This document shows, one piece after another, positions 1-11,503 of a DNA stretch of 64,000 nt. The position numbers and the translations under genes were made by a program. The notes beneath the pieces are model-generated. The model made no database searches. It was not told the DNA's origin and saw nothing but the letters and a program-made list of their open reading frames with translations. The stretch's first letter is position 1. Each line of letters opens with the position of its first letter. Origin of the DNA: Meta bourneti (lineage: Eukaryota; Arthropoda; Arachnida; Araneae; Tetragnathidae); NCBI GenBank assembly GCA_933210815.1, contig OW119929.1, positions 25,013,626-25,077,625 on the forward strand, written 5' to 3'.

Positions 1-59
1 AATTAAATAGCCCTTTGTGTTGCTCCAGTGCGACGTTAATTAAATACCTACCTACCTTG
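1..59 (+). repeat. SINE-1, 3' end fragment
   Basis: This is the 3' end of the tRNA-derived SINE whose full copy lies at 13344-13655. It shares the segment 'gttgctccagtgcgacgtta' and the 'ctacctacc' tail. It is cut by the window edge. Confidence 0.7.
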
Positions 60-333
60 TTACATTAAGTTGAATACAAATAGAAAGCACAAGGCGCAAA
101 GCGCTGATCAATCGGAGCGTTTTCATCTTTTGGAAATTTTCATCTTTGGCCGCTTGGCCCGGCACCGCTGATTGGTCTGCACGTGTCGCTCTGCACCTTG
201 CGCTTCCTATTTGAGTTCAGTTTTACCAGATAACTCTTTAATAACTTTTCAGAATTTTCCGGTCATCCAAATTTATTAAAATATTAGCGTTCCAATTACA
301 TTCTGGCAAAATAATCAAAACGCCGCAATCCAG

Positions 334-480
334 TATTCCATTCCCATGATAATCTGACCGTGGTTCAAAATTATCAGACGTTTCCCTCGTAACTTTCTCT
401 TCGGAATTGATCCCTGATCGTCACCAATAAACCGTTGTGGTGCCTCCTTCTCCAAGAGCTACGTAAATTCAAATACCTAC
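334..480 (+). repeat. Degenerate SINE-1 copy
   Basis: The segment keeps the SINE-1 landmarks 'tctgaccgtggttcaaaatta', 'gatccctgatcgtcacc' and the 'caaatacctacc' tail, with many substitutions. The 5' tRNA-like head is missing. The stretches 60-333 and 481-736 show no other recognisable feature. Confidence 0.55.
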
Positions 481-736
481 CCAAAGTTTTCCATTTGTTG
501 AAAAACTGAATTATGAAAACGAAAGCTTTAAAAATGGAACAAGACCCGTAGCTGCAGAGGCGAGCATATTAGCTTTCAATCGCCAAAATTTAAAATTAAA
601 AGCCTTGATTTCTTTTGTTGGTACGATGTGAACAATCGATCTACGATTATTTACTACTACAGTGCGAAGTAAATTCACCTTCCTACTATAAACTTTCACC
701 AAAAGCGGCACTCTCCTCTGTTTCGTATGCTTTCAG

Positions 737-1036
737 TCGCCCCAATGATCCTGATCCCCAGCCAGCTGATCGGCGCCAGCACCGGCGAGGACGTGACCCT
801 GGTGTGCAACCTGGAGTCTCACCCCCGCTCGGTCACGTACTGGGTGATCTCCGGGGGCATCGTCATCATCACCAACAACAAGTACCGGGTGATGAGCGAG
901 CCCTCCGACCATCCCGCCTCCTACAAGGTGAAGCTGAAGCTGCTCATCAGGGACCTCCGACCGCAGGACTTCGGATCCTACACCTGCGTTGCCAAGAACT
1001 CCCTCGGAGAGACCGAAGGAACGATAGCCCTCTACG
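737..1036 (+). CDS. DIP/IgLON-type cell-adhesion protein, exon for third Ig domain
   Basis: This exon encodes one I-set immunoglobulin domain of about 100 residues. It closely resembles the third Ig domain of Dpr-interacting proteins, lachesins and IgLONs, which are neuronal surface recognition molecules. Visible landmarks are the PMILIPSQLIGA lead strand, the first cysteine (TLVCN), the tryptophan in VTYWV, and the second cysteine in DFGSYTCVAKNSLGETEG. The last motif is a hallmark of the third domain in this family. The exon starts after a polypyrimidine/AG acceptor and ends at TACG|GTCAGT. It is phase 1 at both ends and much more GC-rich than the surrounding introns. The exons for Ig1 and Ig2 would lie upstream of the window. 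Which DIP paralogue it is cannot be told from this exon. Confidence 0.9.
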
Positions 1037-1052
1037 GTCAGTTTATTCAACG

Positions 1053-1680
1053 TTAACCCTCCAAGTGGTTTCGACGAGATATCTCGTCCATCAAGATCGG
1101 ACCAATTTTACTATTGATGAGATATCTCGTCATCAAAATATTGCCGAATTGTTTAATTAGGAAGAGATCAAAATCTGGACAATTTTCTTCTAATGACGAG
1201 ATATCTCGTCCATCAAGATCTGATCAATTTTACTATTGATGAGATATCTCGTCATCAAAATATTGCCGAATTGTTTAATTAGGAAGAGATCAAAATCTGG
1301 ACAATTTTCTTCTAATGACGAGATATCTCGTCCATCAAGATCTGACCAATTTTACTATTGATGAGATATCTCGTCATCATTATATTGCCGAATTGTTTTA
1401 TTAGAAAGAGATCAAAATCTGGTCAGTTTTCTTCTAATGACGAGGTATCTCATCCATCAAGATCTGACCAATTTTACTATTGATGAGATATCTCATCATC
1501 AATATATTGCCGAATTGTTTTATTAGGAAGAGATCAAAATCCGGTCAGTTTTCTTCTAATGACGATATCTAGTCCATCAAGATCTGGTCAGTTTTGCTGG
1601 AGACGAAATACCTCGTCGAGACAGCCCCTTGTCTTGACGAGGTACCTTGTCTCCAGCAAAACAAACCAGATCTGGATTCC
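1053..1680 (+). mobile_element. TTAA MITE (family 1), internally expanded by 122-bp tandem units
   Basis: The left end is TTAACCCTCCAAGTGG, as in the other family-1 copies. The interior contains four consecutive 122-bp units starting at about 1076, 1198, 1320 and 1442, plus a partial fifth at about 1563. Each unit carries the GAGATATCTCGTC palindrome. The right side ends in an inverted repeat (GACGAGGTA-type) without a clear TTAA. The element starts 16 bp after the splice donor of the Ig exon. Confidence 0.8.
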
Positions 1681-1758
1681 TGGCATGATGAAATTCAGAT
1701 ACTCATCAGGACTTGTTAATCCTAAGAGATTTACTTTTAATATGCGTATTGTATAGGA

Positions 1759-4392
1759 CAGTGATTCTCAACCTGCGGGTCGCGCCCCCCTAGGGGGGCG
1801 CGAGCACACTAGAGGAGAGGCGCGAGAATATCCAAGAGAAAATATTATTTAAAAAAATTGATTAACTGACTGAAAGGAAAGCACACATACACATAGAAAA
1901 CAAAATACATTTCGACATATTTAACAAATAAAGTAAAACAACTTGCTAAATCAAAACTTACTTAATCAAAATATACTAAATTAAAAATATATTTAATAAT
2001 TATTAGTGACTTCCTTGGGCCTGTCTTGCAGAGCAAAGTTTTTCGAAGGAAGGCTTAATATTAGAAATAGCCACTCTCAGTACTGTTTCTATATTTAGTC
2101 GAGATCTATATTTTGTCTTCAAAGAAGCCACAGCAGAAAATCCAGTTTCACAAAGGTAGGATGTTGAAAATGGTAATAGAATGCGAAATGCCTTTGTTTT
2201 TAGTGCAGAAAAATCATCCTCTACTCCTGCCCAAAATTCAAATAGTGATTTATTGCTAAATTGTCTTTTGGTTTCGCCACTTGTCGTGAAGTCTATGAAT
2301 TTTTCTTCCTCATCAATTGAGAGTCCTTCGGGAGTCTTATGAAATGGATCCCTAACCCACTCGTAACTTGCTATCAGTTTGTCGTCAGCAAGAAATACTT
2401 TTTAAAATTCTTTGCCAGCATGGCTAAATGATTTTCACACACACACACACACACAATGGTTACAAAAACAACTTTTACATGTTCTTCTTCAGCCTTGTAA
2501 GTTTTAGTACAATCATCCACATTTCCAAACATTGTTAGGTTTTTTGCTTTAAATTTCTGCTCCACAATTTCAATTTTCTACAAAAAGCATTAACTATCAC
2601 TCGTATCCATATGTGTATTTGCTCCTTGGAGTTGAAGATTCAAGTTATTTAATTTCTCAAATATGTCGACCAAGTAGCTCAATTTCATCACAAATAAACC
2701 ATCGCGAAAATTCTGAACCCATGTCTTTACAAAGTGCGGAAAAGATTCTCTATTTCAGGGGTCTCATTTTTATACAATTTACTACGGTTACAACCGTAGT
2801 TAACACAATATTCAGACCAGGACTCATTTCTTTCGAAGCCAAAGCTTCTCTGTGGATCATGCAATGTGTCCAGACGCACTGAGACGATTTTTGTTTTACA
2901 AGTGCTTGTATACTTTGGAATCCGGACATTGAACGAGCACCATCGGTGCATATTCCGACGCAATTTTTCCATTCTATGTTTGCCTCGTTCATAAAATCAT
3001 TTAAAATAGCAAATAATGCGAGCGCTGTTGTTTTGAGTTCTATTGGTTTGCAGAAAAGTAGTTCTACTACTGACATATTATCACAAAATCGAACATAGGC
3101 AATTAAATGAGCATCTTTATTACTATCTGTTGCTTCATCAAGCTGTATTGAAAACAATTTGTCACGCAACTTCGAGAAAAGCTGACACTGTACATCTTCA
3201 GCTATATCACCAATTCGACGAGCAACAGTATCATTTGAAAGAGGTATGGACTGCAATTGTTTTGAAAAATTATCTCCAAACATAGTTTCTACAATCTCAA
3301 TTGCTGCTGGCAAAATAAGCTCTTCACCAATGGTGTGAGGTTTTTTACATCTGGCTATTTTATACGAAACTTTGTAAGATGCAATTAAAGCTTTTTTATT
3401 CACAGACAAAGTTTCTTTAAAAAATGCTTTTTGCTTTTTATATGATTTTAATTTTAATTCGAAGAATTCTCTGGGTTTGTTGACGTACTCACTATGAAGC
3501 GTTTCCAAATGTCGTTTAAGTTTATTAGGTTTCATGCTGTCTGCGGCCAATATTTTTGAGCAAATGATACACAGGGGCCTTTCTTCTTCATTTACTTCAG
3601 TACTGGTAAACCCAAAATTTAAGTATTCTTGAGAATATTTTCGGAACAACGCTCGTCTGTATACTTGTTGATGCTTGACTATCGTCTAATGCTCGCTTAC
3701 TTCCGCTTAAAAATTGATCCATGAGTCTGCATAAATCTGCTGCCGTGAATATTTAATATGGTGAATTGCAATTAACACGAAAACATATATAACATACACA
3801 TTCACGATAGATTCGATAGCGATAGAAGGAACGACTCGAATGAGACTGGCTGGAATTGAAACTTGTGTTATCGAACATTTTCCTTCTTCCTATGAGAAAA
3901 CATTTGCTCTGCGCATGCTCGAGACGGCATCGGTCGTGTGGATTCCCTTCCACAAACATTACTTATTTTTTTCTCTTTTGTTTAGTCATGCTTCTGTTTT
4001 ATTTCTTTTATTATTCGAAAAAATGTATTCCCAGTTTCTAAATTTAGCTCACCCCGTCTAGGTTAACTTTCATTAACGAATTTTTCTACTTTCATATTCT
4101 TTTAACGTTATCTCCCTGTTTGGCTTTCATTTCAAATATAATATTTAAATTTTCCCCGCTTTCATTCGCTTCATCTGTTCACCGCCCGCTTGGCAAAATG
4201 CCAGATGTGGTTTCTCGCCAACGTTGGCTCGCTTTTACTCTTGTTTTGGCAGTTAGTTAAAAATAATTTAAAAACAGAATCCAAAATACTCAATATACAT
4301 TATTGTTGTATACATTTTATTGTAAGCGGGGGGCGCGATGAAAATTATGATTGAAAACTGGGCCGTGAATACTGAAAGGTTGAGAAACGCTG
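1759..4392 (-). mobile_element. hAT-superfamily DNA transposon (Charlie-like), full-length but defective
   Basis: The element is bounded by imperfect terminal inverted repeats: CAGTGATTCTCAACC on the left, and the complement of GGTTGAGAAACGCTG on the right. A perfect 8-bp target-site duplication GTATAGGA flanks it at 1751-1758 and 4393-4400. That length is diagnostic of hAT elements. It is 2634 bp long and encodes a decayed transposase on the minus strand. A (CA)n tract lies at about 2434-2455. It sits in the first visible intron of the DIP-like gene. Confidence 0.93.
2003..3649 (-). pseudogene. hAT transposase pseudogene (ZBED/SCAND3-like)
   Basis: The intact N-terminal part (299 codons, 3649 down to 2750) contains a BED-type zinc finger (CIIC...HLETLH). 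The hAT RNase-H-like core follows, including SIQLDEATDSNKDAHLIAYVRF, CVGICTDGARSMSG and a CxxH segment (WTHCMIHREAL). Downstream of about 2750 the frame is broken by stops and a CA microsatellite. The C-terminal hAT dimerisation segment is still readable at about 2003-2370 (YLCETGFSAVASLKTKYRSRL) and ends in a stop at 2003. The region between core and C-terminus is missing or scrambled, so an active enzyme is unlikely. Confidence 0.88.
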
Positions 4393-4531
4393 GTATAGGA
4401 GTATAAAATAGTATTATATATTGTGTAAACGATGTATATTAATAAACTTAATATTAATCATTACGTATCATAACATTCTGGATGTACATGACACATCGTT
4501 AGCACGTTCTGTTCATTTCAGCCACACTAAT

Positions 4532-4759
4532 TTAACCCTCCTTGTGTTTCAACGAGATATCTCGTTCAAGATCTGGTCAAGTTTGCTAAGGACGAGATAT
4601 CTCGTAGAGACAAAACTGCCCTATTACTCCAAGGGAAATGGAGATTCAAGTAGGAAAAACAAACTGTCTCTTGACCAGAACTTGTGACAGTGTGGAACAG
4701 GTTTTTGCCCAGAGGCTGGCCACTACGGGACAGTTTTCGATAACTTCCAGAACGGTTAA
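4532..4759 (+). mobile_element. TTAA MITE, subfamily B
   Basis: TTAACCCTCC...GGTTAA ends enclose a short palindromic GACGAGATATCTCGT segment. A distinct core follows ('ctgccctattactccaagg' to 'gccactacgggacagtttt') that is shared with the copies at 8974, 20609 and 25195. The length is 228 bp. Confidence 0.8.
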
Positions 4760-6158
4760 ACTGGTACAGTGTCTCAGGACACTAGGCACGGGAGTGTGTG
4801 ATGGTGTTGGTTGGTTAAGATTATCGATCTGGTCTATGGTTGTTGAGAGTTACACTAAATAATTACCGTGCCTGACGCATCGAGATTATTCATTACATTA
4901 CAATTAAACACGGGTTTTGGAGTCGACGGAAAGGGCTACTAAACTTTGACATTCAAGTTACTATTCAACCACAACTCTGAAAGTTTTAATCTGTAATACT
5001 CTTTCGACAAATAAAACAAGTTTTCAGTGTCTGAGCTGCTTTTGTTATAGATTTTATAATTAATAACCAAATCATGAAATCTAATTTGTAACACTACGAA
5101 ACTTATAGAAAACATTAAAATCTTTAACAACTTTCAAAAGAAGTTACTTTATTAAAATAATTCAATTAACAGTCGAAAAACTGCTTAGTTCCAAAGAAAT
5201 TTTTACTCGTCTGGCGATGAAAGATATGAAAATCCCCTCAAAAAACTCATCAATGATCGTCATCTAATTCAGCATGCAAAATATCCATTGGCTCAACCAA
5301 TTTCACCTTTTTTGATTCATTTACTATTCTTTTAATTATATTTTGTCTAACAGATACGATATTTGAAAGAAAGAATTGAGCCATCTTCTTTCGACGATCC
5401 CTAATTAGTCTCATTCGCTTCGTAATCGTTTTGTCTCGATGCGTGTTTTCTTATACAAAATAGGTTGTTTGGATTTACTAAATAATAACAATTAAGATTC
5501 CAAAGGCATTCCAGGGCTTCTTTCCACGTCAACAAGGGAATAGAAGCTGTAAATATTTCCCACCGTAAAAAATAACTCTTGTGAAAAAACCTGTAATGGA
5601 ATTTCGTTTCGTCTAATGCTAATGAATAGGGTTATGCATTTGGTCAATGTTCACAGTTGGAAAAACTGACGGAAATATCGTCGAGTAAATGCAAGCAAAG
5701 CTTTAGCGTAGTTATTAACTTTTACCGATCGTTCATAAAGGTAATGTTACCTTTTTTTATGGGATTAAGAAAAGATATCGCAGACATAGATGAAGATATT
5801 TCACTTAACTGATGACGACGGTTTTTATTTCCTATTATTAGATAGGAAGAAAACTAGAAGTATGAAAACATCTGTGAATTTCTGAGGAAACTTAATGGGC
5901 ATTACTTAAAATTAGGTAAGAAATCACTCGTAATTGCATCAAGCAGTTAATTTTGATTGATAATTTTCTTACACTGATATTAATAAATCAATATAATTTA
6001 CAGATAGCAATATATATTTATAAATTCCATGATGTTTAATAATCTTTATTTTTACGACTAAAATTTTTGCATCTGGGGGAGTTAATGAATTGAACTCAAA
6101 TACTTTTCTCTGTCAATATCATTATGTTGAATTTTAATTCGCTTGATTATTTTCTTAG
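4760..6158. other. Intron sequence without recognised repeat
   Basis: This is AT-rich intron of the DIP-like gene. The only coding-like signal is the minus-strand reading frame at 5250-5449, listed separately. I see no transposon ends or RNA genes. Confidence 0.6.
5250..5449 (-). CDS. Possible terminal exon of an unrecognised gene (antisense in intron)
   Basis: On the minus strand, a reading frame of 65 codons runs from an acceptor-like ttttgtataag|AA to a tandem TGA TGA stop. The product is basic and then acidic (RMRLIRDRRKKMAQFF, then KVKLVEPMDILHAELDDDH) and looks protein-like. It has no in-frame stop but also no partner exon that I could find, and I do not recognise a family. It could be a chance open frame in AT-rich intron, a retrocopy fragment, or a real last exon of an antisense gene. 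Confidence 0.25.
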
Positions 6159-6206
6159 AAAAGCCAAGACTAAGCACCACGGAATCAGAGGACAACTACT
6201 ATTTTG
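6159..6206 (+). CDS. DIP/IgLON-type protein, small linker exon
   Basis: This 48-nt exon lies between ttttcttag and g|gtaaatg. Read in the phase left by the Ig exon (phase 1 in, phase 1 out), it encodes EKPRLSTTESEDNYYFG across the junctions. The composition, rich in Ser, Thr and acidic residues, suits the stalk between the third Ig domain and the membrane anchor. The call rests on splice signals and frame continuity through all five exons, not on domain similarity. Confidence 0.7.
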
Positions 6207-6729
6207 GTAAATGCTTTTCTCATATTTTCTTTAATGTTAATTTTTATTCACGCTTTCGTCCTATGTTCTGCAAAATCATTTATCAAAGTTAATACCGTCT
6301 AGACTAATTTTCATTCGAAAAAGAAATTCTGCGCTCAAAGTTTATGAATAAAATTAGTCTTAGTAAACAGTAAATATGCACCATTTGCACATAAAACTAT
6401 TTAGAGAAATTGGTTAATGATTTTATGCAAATTTAATAAAGTGGAACAGCCAGTAGATACGAACTTTCTGCAGTTACTTGATATCGAATTCTTAGAAAAT
6501 ACAATTATTACATAAATGTAATACATTGAAATTTTAATTTTTTATTCAACTTGCTCATTACAATGTATGCAATATATTCTATTGACAATACAAAGTCTGT
6601 TATTCACTGTTAAAATATATCTAGATATAATTGTGAGTGTTTCAAACAAGAGTATCAGAGTATTTTAATTTTGAAGTTAATTAGATGCATGTTATTTGGA
6701 AAAGTTCCTCAAGAAAACTTTTCGATAGT

Positions 6730-6942
6730 TTAAGTAGTTTCGACAAAGTATCTCGTCCACCAAGGTCCGACCAATTTTTCTAATGACGAGATATATCGTC
6801 ATCAAAATCTTGCCAATTGTTTGATGATGACTTGATCAAGATCTGGTCAGTTTTCTTCTGATGACGACATATCGTCCATCAAGGTCTTGTCAGTTTTGCT
6901 GATGACGTAATACCTCGTCAAGACCACCACCAGGAGGGTTAA
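6730..6942 (+). mobile_element. TTAA MITE (family 1)
   Basis: The right end is CACCAGGAGGGTTAA and the left end is degraded (TTAAGTAGTTTCGAC). The interior is the usual series of GACGAGATAT-type palindromes separated by 'aagatctggtcagttttctt' spacers. About 213 bp. Confidence 0.8.
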
Positions 6943-7694
6943 GAGAAATTCTTTTGAGTTAACGGCCTAATAGTTTTATGGGTGTGGATCTAATTTGACT
7001 ATTTTTGCGATTTAACGATAATTTAACAATCTAAACGATTTTGAAATTTAAAAAAATACAAATAGTTCAAAATGGAGTACTAACTCTTGTACTTCAGAAG
7101 GACTCTTGTTACTTGATCTAACATACCAGATGGTGTAGAAGAAATGAGTGTGTCCTGTTGTGAGTAACTTCACTTCTGATACAAGATATAAGTATGACAT
7201 CGGTACCTTTTTTAAGCTTTAGGTAGAATTAGATTGCTCTTCCTTCTCAAATACGAGAAACGTTTAAAAATATTAAAAATAAATATTTAAAAGACCTTAA
7301 ACCAAACATTCCAGTCCAAAACTAAACTATAAAGTTACATTTCCGTTTTAATGTTCTAGCTTGATTAAAATACGGGCACTATGTTCACAAATAGCTGTTT
7401 TGAAAAGTAATTTAATGGGCGAAGACCTATCAACCTTAAGCATCTATTTTTCGCATAAATCACATTTAGTTGTTTTAGTTATTAAAGTGGTGGTAGGGCC
7501 TCTGATGTCTAACAGCCCATTTAAAGGCATCCGGATATTAAATGAGAGAATATCCATACACCTTAACAGACCTTAATGTACCTAGACTATATATATATAC
7601 AGGATGATCAGAATTGTCTCAGCACAATAATCATACCACGCGATTCCTAATGAAAACCAACCTCGAAAAGTATCTGTTTCTCGATTGGATGTAG
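6943..7694. other. Intron sequence, no recognised feature
   Basis: AT-rich intron of the DIP-like gene with short TA tracts (about 7590-7602). No reading frame here has splice signals consistent with the neighbouring exons. Confidence 0.6.
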
Positions 7695-8013
7695 CTGGTA
7701 GGTAGGTGGTAAATTAACGTCGCACTGGAGCAACACAACGGGATATTGGCAAAGGTTCGGAATCAATCTCGAAGGAAAAGATCCAAGAACAACGTCTCGT
7801 AATTTTGAATCACGGTCAGATGACGAGGCAACACCTGAGCTGGTACCCCACTCTCCAAACTTCCACTCCACGCCAACGTGAGGAGATTTGAGGCCACCAC
7901 AGATTTAACGTGCACCAGCTCCCTTTGTACATGACGGTCTTTTGGTTGAATTCGAACTCAAACCTCCGGTTGCTAATCCGTTGCTCTTCCAACTGGACTA
8001 CAGCGGCCCTTCC
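7695..8013 (-). repeat. SINE-1, near full-length
   Basis: This is the reverse complement of the SINE-1 reference at 13344-13655. It runs from the 'ctacctacc' tail at the left to the tRNA-like head (GGCCGCTGTAGTCC) at the right. It abuts a MITE right half, suggesting insertion into or next to that MITE. Confidence 0.85.
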
Positions 8014-8017
8014 TTCA

Positions 8018-8162
8018 GCAAGAAATTGCTGAATTTTTTTCTAATGACTAGATCAAGATCTGGTAAATTTTCTTCTAATGACGAGATATCTCGTCCATCA
8101 AGATTTGGTTAGTCTTTGTTAATGATGAAATACCTCGTCAAGACAACCATAAAGAGGGTTAA
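8018..8162 (+). mobile_element. TTAA MITE (family 1), right half
   Basis: The interior palindrome GACGAGATATCTCGTC and the right end AAGAGGGTTAA (TTAA at 8159-8162) are present. The left half is absent, apparently replaced by the adjacent SINE. Confidence 0.75.
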
Positions 8163-8973
8163 AATCATGTGTTCCATTTGTGTCGTTGACTCATGTTAGC
8201 TTGTCTTATTGCCATGGCAATAATAAGTGTATTGTTTATTTTCATTAAGAATTCATTCTAAAAACGCAACCTGTCGCTCTCCCAAATTTCCTACAACTGG
8301 ACCTTTTCTTCGGAACCATCACATCGGAGCACATTCGTGGACACATCTTTCAAACGAAAATTTCGCTAATAGATGGCAGCAGGAGACTTTATCTAAAATT
8401 TTGAGTAAAAAAAATTTGGACAATGATAAATGACCACTTTTAGTTACGCTGTTTGGATAGAAAAATGAAAACAGGCAGTTTGCTCTACAAATCCTTTAAG
8501 TGGTTCTGAAAACTGCAAATATCTTTAGCGAAAATATTTTCTTTCGTTATTTTAACGGATAAAATACAAGTGCAGTTTTAAATCGGAAAACTAGTCAGCT
8601 CAAAAATATGATCAACCAGACTCACAAAAACTGAAGTATTAAATTCTCCAGATTGTGTATTTTTTTCGCATATTTCTTTTCTTTTTGTCCAATTTCTATT
8701 TCCTATTATAACAATGGGTATATTTTCTTATCATTTCTAAAAAATTTCTTAATATTACCCATTAGGCTACTAATTTTCGCCATTATCTAAGTTGTCAAAC
8801 AATGACGCTCTCCTTAAAGACTCACAAGCACATACAGACAAAGGAACACATACATAATCATCAAAATTTAAATTTACTTAATTGCATAGAACCATCTGTA
8901 TGATCACATGTATCTATAATAGACTCGCCGATGAAAGAAACCGAAAACAATCTAACCACCTGGAAATTGTTGG
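8163..8973. other. Intron sequence, no recognised feature
   Basis: AT-rich intron without identifiable repeat ends, exons or RNA genes. Confidence 0.55.
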
Positions 8974-9195
8974 TTAACCTTCCAAGCGATTTCGAAGCGA
9001 TATCTCGTCCAAGATTCCGTCGGTTTTGCTAATAATGAAATGCCTCGTCGAGACAAAACTGCCTTATTACTCCAAGGGGAATGAAGATCCAACTTCAAAA
9101 AACAAATTGTCCCTTACCCAGAACTGGTTTTTACATCAGAGGCTGACCACTACAGGACAGTTTTTGACGCGAAGATAAACTACCAGAAGGGTTAA
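8974..9195 (+). mobile_element. TTAA MITE, subfamily B
   Basis: Starts TTAACCTTCCAAG and ends CCAGAAGGGTTAA. The core 'ctgccttattactccaagg' to 'ctgaccactacaggacagt' matches the copy at 4532-4759. 222 bp. Confidence 0.8.
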
Positions 9196-9322
9196 TTGCG
9201 TTATGATGCAAATAAAGTAGCGCCACGAAGGCCAAACCTAATAAATGCTGTTCGTTTTCGGTTTTCAGCTCCAATTTAAAGCTTCTTAGACTGCCTTTCT
9301 GATATTTGCTGTTTTTTCATAG

Positions 9323-9424
9323 GTGCGAGGGGAAACGGTAATGAAATAGTAAAAGAGGAACCTCAGCCCGTTGCTGACAACATTAAACTCGGCATGGCTG
9401 ATGTGTCGTTCAAACCAGCTGCAG
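9323..9424 (+). CDS. DIP/IgLON-type protein, linker exon
   Basis: This 102-nt exon lies between ctgttttttcatag and CAG|GTTAGT, in phase 1 at both ends and open throughout in the required frame. It encodes a charged, Gly/Asn/Glu-rich stretch (GARGNGNEIVKEEPQPVA then DNIKLGMADVSFKPA), consistent with an extracellular juxtamembrane stalk. Good splice sites and phase match with its neighbours support it. Confidence 0.75.
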
Positions 9425-10211
9425 GTTAGTATTAACAGCACGGTTCGAATATTGTATGAAACGTCTGGCTCATGTTCTGTGTTCAATTTTTGTATTTCAA
9501 CATTTAGAATTTACTCAATGATACTAGAACATCGATTTGGAATCGATTGGAATAATTATTTTTCTCTTTCATCGAAAAATGTGAACATTTAAGTGTCTGA
9601 AAAATAACTCGAATTACTCCTTAGACTTACTATACTTATCTACTATATACTTAATGTTGTATATGCAACTCCATTGAAAGATTCTTAACTGAAGAATTAT
9701 TTTTGTTATCCACAGAATTTGGTATCAATTAAGTTTTAAAGCTAAAATTGAAAAATCTATTTTTTTATCGATTTGGATGATTTTGAAAGTCTATTGTCCC
9801 TTTAAGAGTAATTCAACTGCCATATGCAGCCACACAATTTAAAGGCACAATTTGTAATATTAGCAAGAGAGTATGAGAAGTTTTATTTATTTTCCTAATT
9901 TATATGAGGTGATAATGTACAACTCAGCTAAGAAGTTAGATATTTGTTTATTTTTATTTTGGTTGCCCTGGGTTTCACGAGCCGGTAAAATGTCATTGGC
10001 ATACTAAGAGTTTCATCCTCCCTGCTATGGATATTGAGACTTGCCCATATAAATTTCAAAACACTTAATTCTCATGAATTCGAGCGAAAGTGCATGATTT
10101 CCATATTTCCTCTTTGACGGCTGAACGAATGTTCGACTCAAACAAGTATTACCTTAATACTACTAATATATAGATACTTATGCATATATGCATATTTTCC
10201 CCTATTTCTAG
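9425..10211. other. Intron, no recognised feature
   Basis: AT-rich intron between two confirmed-phase exons. Nothing else stands out. Confidence 0.55.
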
Positions 10212-10274
10212 AAAGAAAAGAAAGACGAGAGGAGATCGAGAGACAACTGATAACATCCAACACTCATCAGACAG
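10212..10274 (+). CDS. DIP/IgLON-type protein, small exon
   Basis: This 63-nt exon lies between cccctatttctag and ACAG|GTAAAT, phase 1 at both ends. It encodes a strongly charged segment (ERKERREEIERQLITSNTHQ). Its inclusion keeps the frame open into the terminal exon. A charged insert this close to the anchor is unusual, so it could be alternatively spliced. Confidence 0.65.
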
Positions 10275-11318
10275 GTAAATTTTTGTCCGAAACACCATTC
10301 ATTCTTTTATGATTGTAATACCTGCAGTACCCTTAAACAAAATACAAATAAGTAACCAGTGAACTATGATTATGTAGCACTTACAAGCTCTATCTAATGG
10401 TTGATAGAAATGAAAGATTTTATTTCCACTCCAATATCTGATTAATCTGCATGGAATTTTCAGTCTAACTACTCGATTTCTAATTTCATGGAACACAAAT
10501 GGCAAATTGGGATCATTCAACTGAGGGTAGAGGAGTAATTAATTATTTATTATTATTATTATTAATTCATGACTACGCCTCTCCAGATAGGTAGAACCCA
10601 CTTCACCTCGCCCTGATAACCCACTTGTTAGGGTTCGGTTCAACAGACTCTGGGTTAGAATCCCGATACAAAGCATGAATGTTCAAAGTGGTGCTTAATC
10701 TACTTTTAGCCATAGGTCCTCGTGTACCAAAAAATGGCCGTAGAGCAACAAACCAGTCCTATACCATGCTTTGCTTAACGAATATTATGTTTATGTTCAT
10801 ACGTACTGAATACATTTACGTACATATGTTTATGTTCAGTACAAAGTATGCGTATTCTGTTGGTATAGGAATATTTATACTTACAACACTGAATTTAGTA
10901 CGCGCAATTTATTTTTTTCAATAACTCTACCTTGATTGAATTTGAAAACATTCATTTAACGCTGTTTTGATACTTAGCACTTCTAACAAGTAACGTAGAC
11001 TATAATTTTTTGAATTATATTTAAGTACAATTCAGAGATACTCTGTATACATATTAAAAACCACCCATTACGAATGAAGTGTCTTTTTGAAATGTTTATG
11101 CTGTCTGTCTACCACAAGAACGACTCCCGACATCAAATTAGAGTGATAGCGGTCGCTATAGAAACAGGGATAGTTCATTTTGAGTAGGGGGGACTTACGG
11201 GAATGACGTAATAATTTTATTTTGTTTTTCGCGAATGCTGTCGACGGAAAGGGGTAGTTTACTTGTATAGATCTCGGCGATAAGTAAAAAACAAAACAAA
11301 TATATTTCCCATTTGTCA
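10275..11318. other. Intron, no recognised feature
   Basis: AT-rich, with a (TTA)n tract at about 10540-10563. No transposon termini or exon-like segments identified. Confidence 0.55.
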
Positions 11319-11503
11319 TTACCCCTTCTGGTTGTTGTCTCAACGAGATATCTCATTAGGAAAGCCAACCAGATCTTGATGGACGAGATATCACGTCATT
11401 AGTGAAATTGATCAGATCTTCATGGACGAGATATCTCGTCATTATAAAAATGGGTCAGATCTTGATTGACGAGATATCTCGACGAAACCACTTGGAGGGA
11501 TAA
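11319..11503 (-). mobile_element. TTAA MITE (family 1), reverse orientation
   Basis: Begins TTACCCCTTCTGGTTGTTGTC and ends CCACTTGGAGGGATAAG. Three GACGAGATATCTCG-type palindromes lie inside. Both terminal TTAA sites carry a substitution. Confidence 0.75.

Noticed and set aside
615..1160. 181-codon frame overlapping the Ig exon
   Set aside because: It is the wrong frame over a clear Ig domain and reads on into a MITE.
1053..1590. CRISPR-like or regulatory palindrome array
   Set aside because: The repeats have no unique spacers, are 122 bp long and sit within MITE ends in a eukaryotic intron. They are an expanded MITE interior.
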